A model generated the notes under the pieces. The model was not told the DNA's origin and did not search any database. It was given only the letters and a program-made list of their open reading frames with translations. This document shows, piece after piece, positions 63,268 to 64,000 of a DNA stretch of 64,000 nucleotides. Origin of the DNA: Rhizosaccharibacter radicis. Lineage in GTDB: Bacteria > Pseudomonadota > Alphaproteobacteria > Acetobacterales > Acetobacteraceae. Every line of letters starts with the position of its first letter. Position 1 is the first letter of the stretch. The translations under genes and the position numbers were made by a program. The DNA is taken from assembly GCA_024508355.1 (NCBI GenBank), contig JAMZEJ010000010.1, positions 62,001 to 126,000 on the forward strand, in the 5' to 3' direction.

Positions 63268-64000
63268 CCTCGCACCCGCGCGCCGGGGCGATCGCGCCGG
63301 GCGCGCGGGACGAGAACAAGGTCGTGCCGGGGGGAACGCTGCGCGGCCTGTTGTCGCCCGGGCGCTGGTTGTCCGAGGATCAGGCCCTGGTCGCCGAACA
63401 GGCCACCATGCTGTTCAACACCAGCTTCCTGTTCGCGACGTTGGGATCCGGGTCAGCGCTGCTGTTTCTTCTGGCGTTCCGCGACGTGGAAACCTCCGCC
63501 GACAGCGTCGCCGCGGTGATTATTTCCCTGCTCTACGCGGCCCTGATCGCCTCCGCGCTGCGCTGGCGCACCGATCAGCAGCATCGCCCGTTCATGCGCC
63601 GCGCGAGCCGGCTGTTCGTGCTTCTGGGCATTGCGTGGGGATTGCTGGTCAACCTGTTCGCCTACGAGATCCGGCCGGAAGACCAGGGCAGCCTGATCGG
63701 CCTCATCATGGGCCTGGTGTCCTCGCCCATGCTGGGCGTCCCGGTGTCGTCCGCCCTCAGCTTCTATGTGCCCATCGCGCTGCTGTGCTCGGTCGCGGTG
63801 ATGGCGGTGCTGCCATCCATCCAGATCACCGCGATGATCTGTTTCGCCGGCTTCCTGTTGTTCGCGCTGGTGGGGCTGCTGTACATGAACCGCACCATCC
63901 TGGACCGCGCGACGGCGCGGCTGGCGTTGCAGCGCCAGCACGACACCATGCGCGTCTTCCTGCGCGAGTACGAGGAAGGTTCCTCGCACTGGGTATGGGA
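63264..64000 (+). CDS. Membrane sensor protein, N-terminal part (cut by window end)
   Basis: Open to the window end, 245 complete codons. An N-terminal cytoplasmic stretch is followed by about five or six membrane helices (FLFATLGSGSALLFLLAF, VIISLLYAALIASAL, LFVLLGIAWGLLVNLF, LSFYVPIALLCSVAVM, ICFAGFLLFALVGLLYMN). After residue about 215 come RATARLALQRQHDTMRVFLREYEEGSSHWVW, the usual lead-in (ExxASDWLWE) to a PAS domain. A diguanylate cyclase/phosphodiesterase or histidine kinase would follow; the output domain is not visible. Overlaps the methyltransferase stop (ATGA). Confidence 0.75.
   Translation, partial: MTSHPRAGAIAPGARDENKVVPGGTLRGLLSPGRWLSEDQALVAEQATMLFNTSFLFATLGSGSALLFLLAFRDVETSADSVAAVIISLLYAALIASALRWRTDQQHRPFMRRASRLFVLLGIAWGLLVNLFAYEIRPEDQGSLIGLIMGLVSSPMLGVPVSSALSFYVPIALLCSVAVMAVLPSIQITAMICFAGFLLFALVGLLYMNRTILDRATARLALQRQHDTMRVFLREYEEGSSHWVW

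Overview
The window is GC-rich (about 70 % by eye) with dense, often overlapping genes. It looks like an alphaproteobacterium of the Rhodospirillales/Acetobacteraceae type. The reasons are the codon use, the rpmI-rplT/pheS-pheT block, a FeeM-like acyl synthase next to an isoprenylcysteine methyltransferase-like protein and a membrane sensor, and TonB and RbsABC-type uptake systems. This placement is inferred from gene content only; no search was run.

Layout. (1) 1-5370: the end of a MATE exporter, then an HxlR regulator divergent from a QorB-like reductase, an Old Yellow Enzyme, an NTF2-like protein and a medium-chain reductase. This reads as a quinone/electrophile stress cassette, with two matching operators (GGTCT-N7-AGACC). 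(2) 5371-7062: gene-poor scar with a decayed tyrosine-integrase. (3) 7063-17183: a TonB receptor, two flavin-dependent monooxygenase-family enzymes (DszC/SfnB-like and DszA/DmoA-like) and a complete oligopeptide-type ABC importer, all in one tightly overlapping operon, probably for scavenging an organosulfur or similar compound. (4) 17405-29633: a sugar or sugar-acid catabolic locus. A minus-strand operon (cupin phosphoglucose isomerase, KDPG aldolase, shikimate-dehydrogenase-like, 2-hydroxyacid dehydrogenase, UlaG-like hydrolase, RpiR regulator) diverges from a plus-strand operon (RbsB/A/C-type importer, FGGY kinase, two SDRs).

(5) 29959-47903: an apparently undescribed biosynthetic cluster. 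It holds a cytochrome P450 divergent from a TetR regulator over a tandem TAAGG-N6-CCTTA operator, an MFS exporter, a 3,630-residue three-module NRPS ending in a thioester reductase (C-A-T x3, then R), a Sfp/EntD-type phosphopantetheinyl transferase preceded by a decayed nitronate-monooxygenase gene, and a GT61 glycosyltransferase. The expected product is an N-capped tripeptide aldehyde or alcohol. My reading of the A-domain pocket residues suggests an Orn-like, a Pro-like and a Phe-like residue. (6) 48431-61504: housekeeping genes (lepA, pheT, pheS, rplT, rpmI) interleaved with envelope proteins, a nuclease-helicase of the DUF2075 type that may act in defence, a membrane-anchored degenerate Mrr-like protein, a 25-residue membrane peptide and an RMF-like protein. 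(7) 61661-64000: an overlapping operon of an N-acyl amino acid synthase, an ICMT-like methyltransferase and the start of a membrane sensor, cut by the window end.

No tRNA, rRNA, CRISPR array or intact insertion sequence was recognised.
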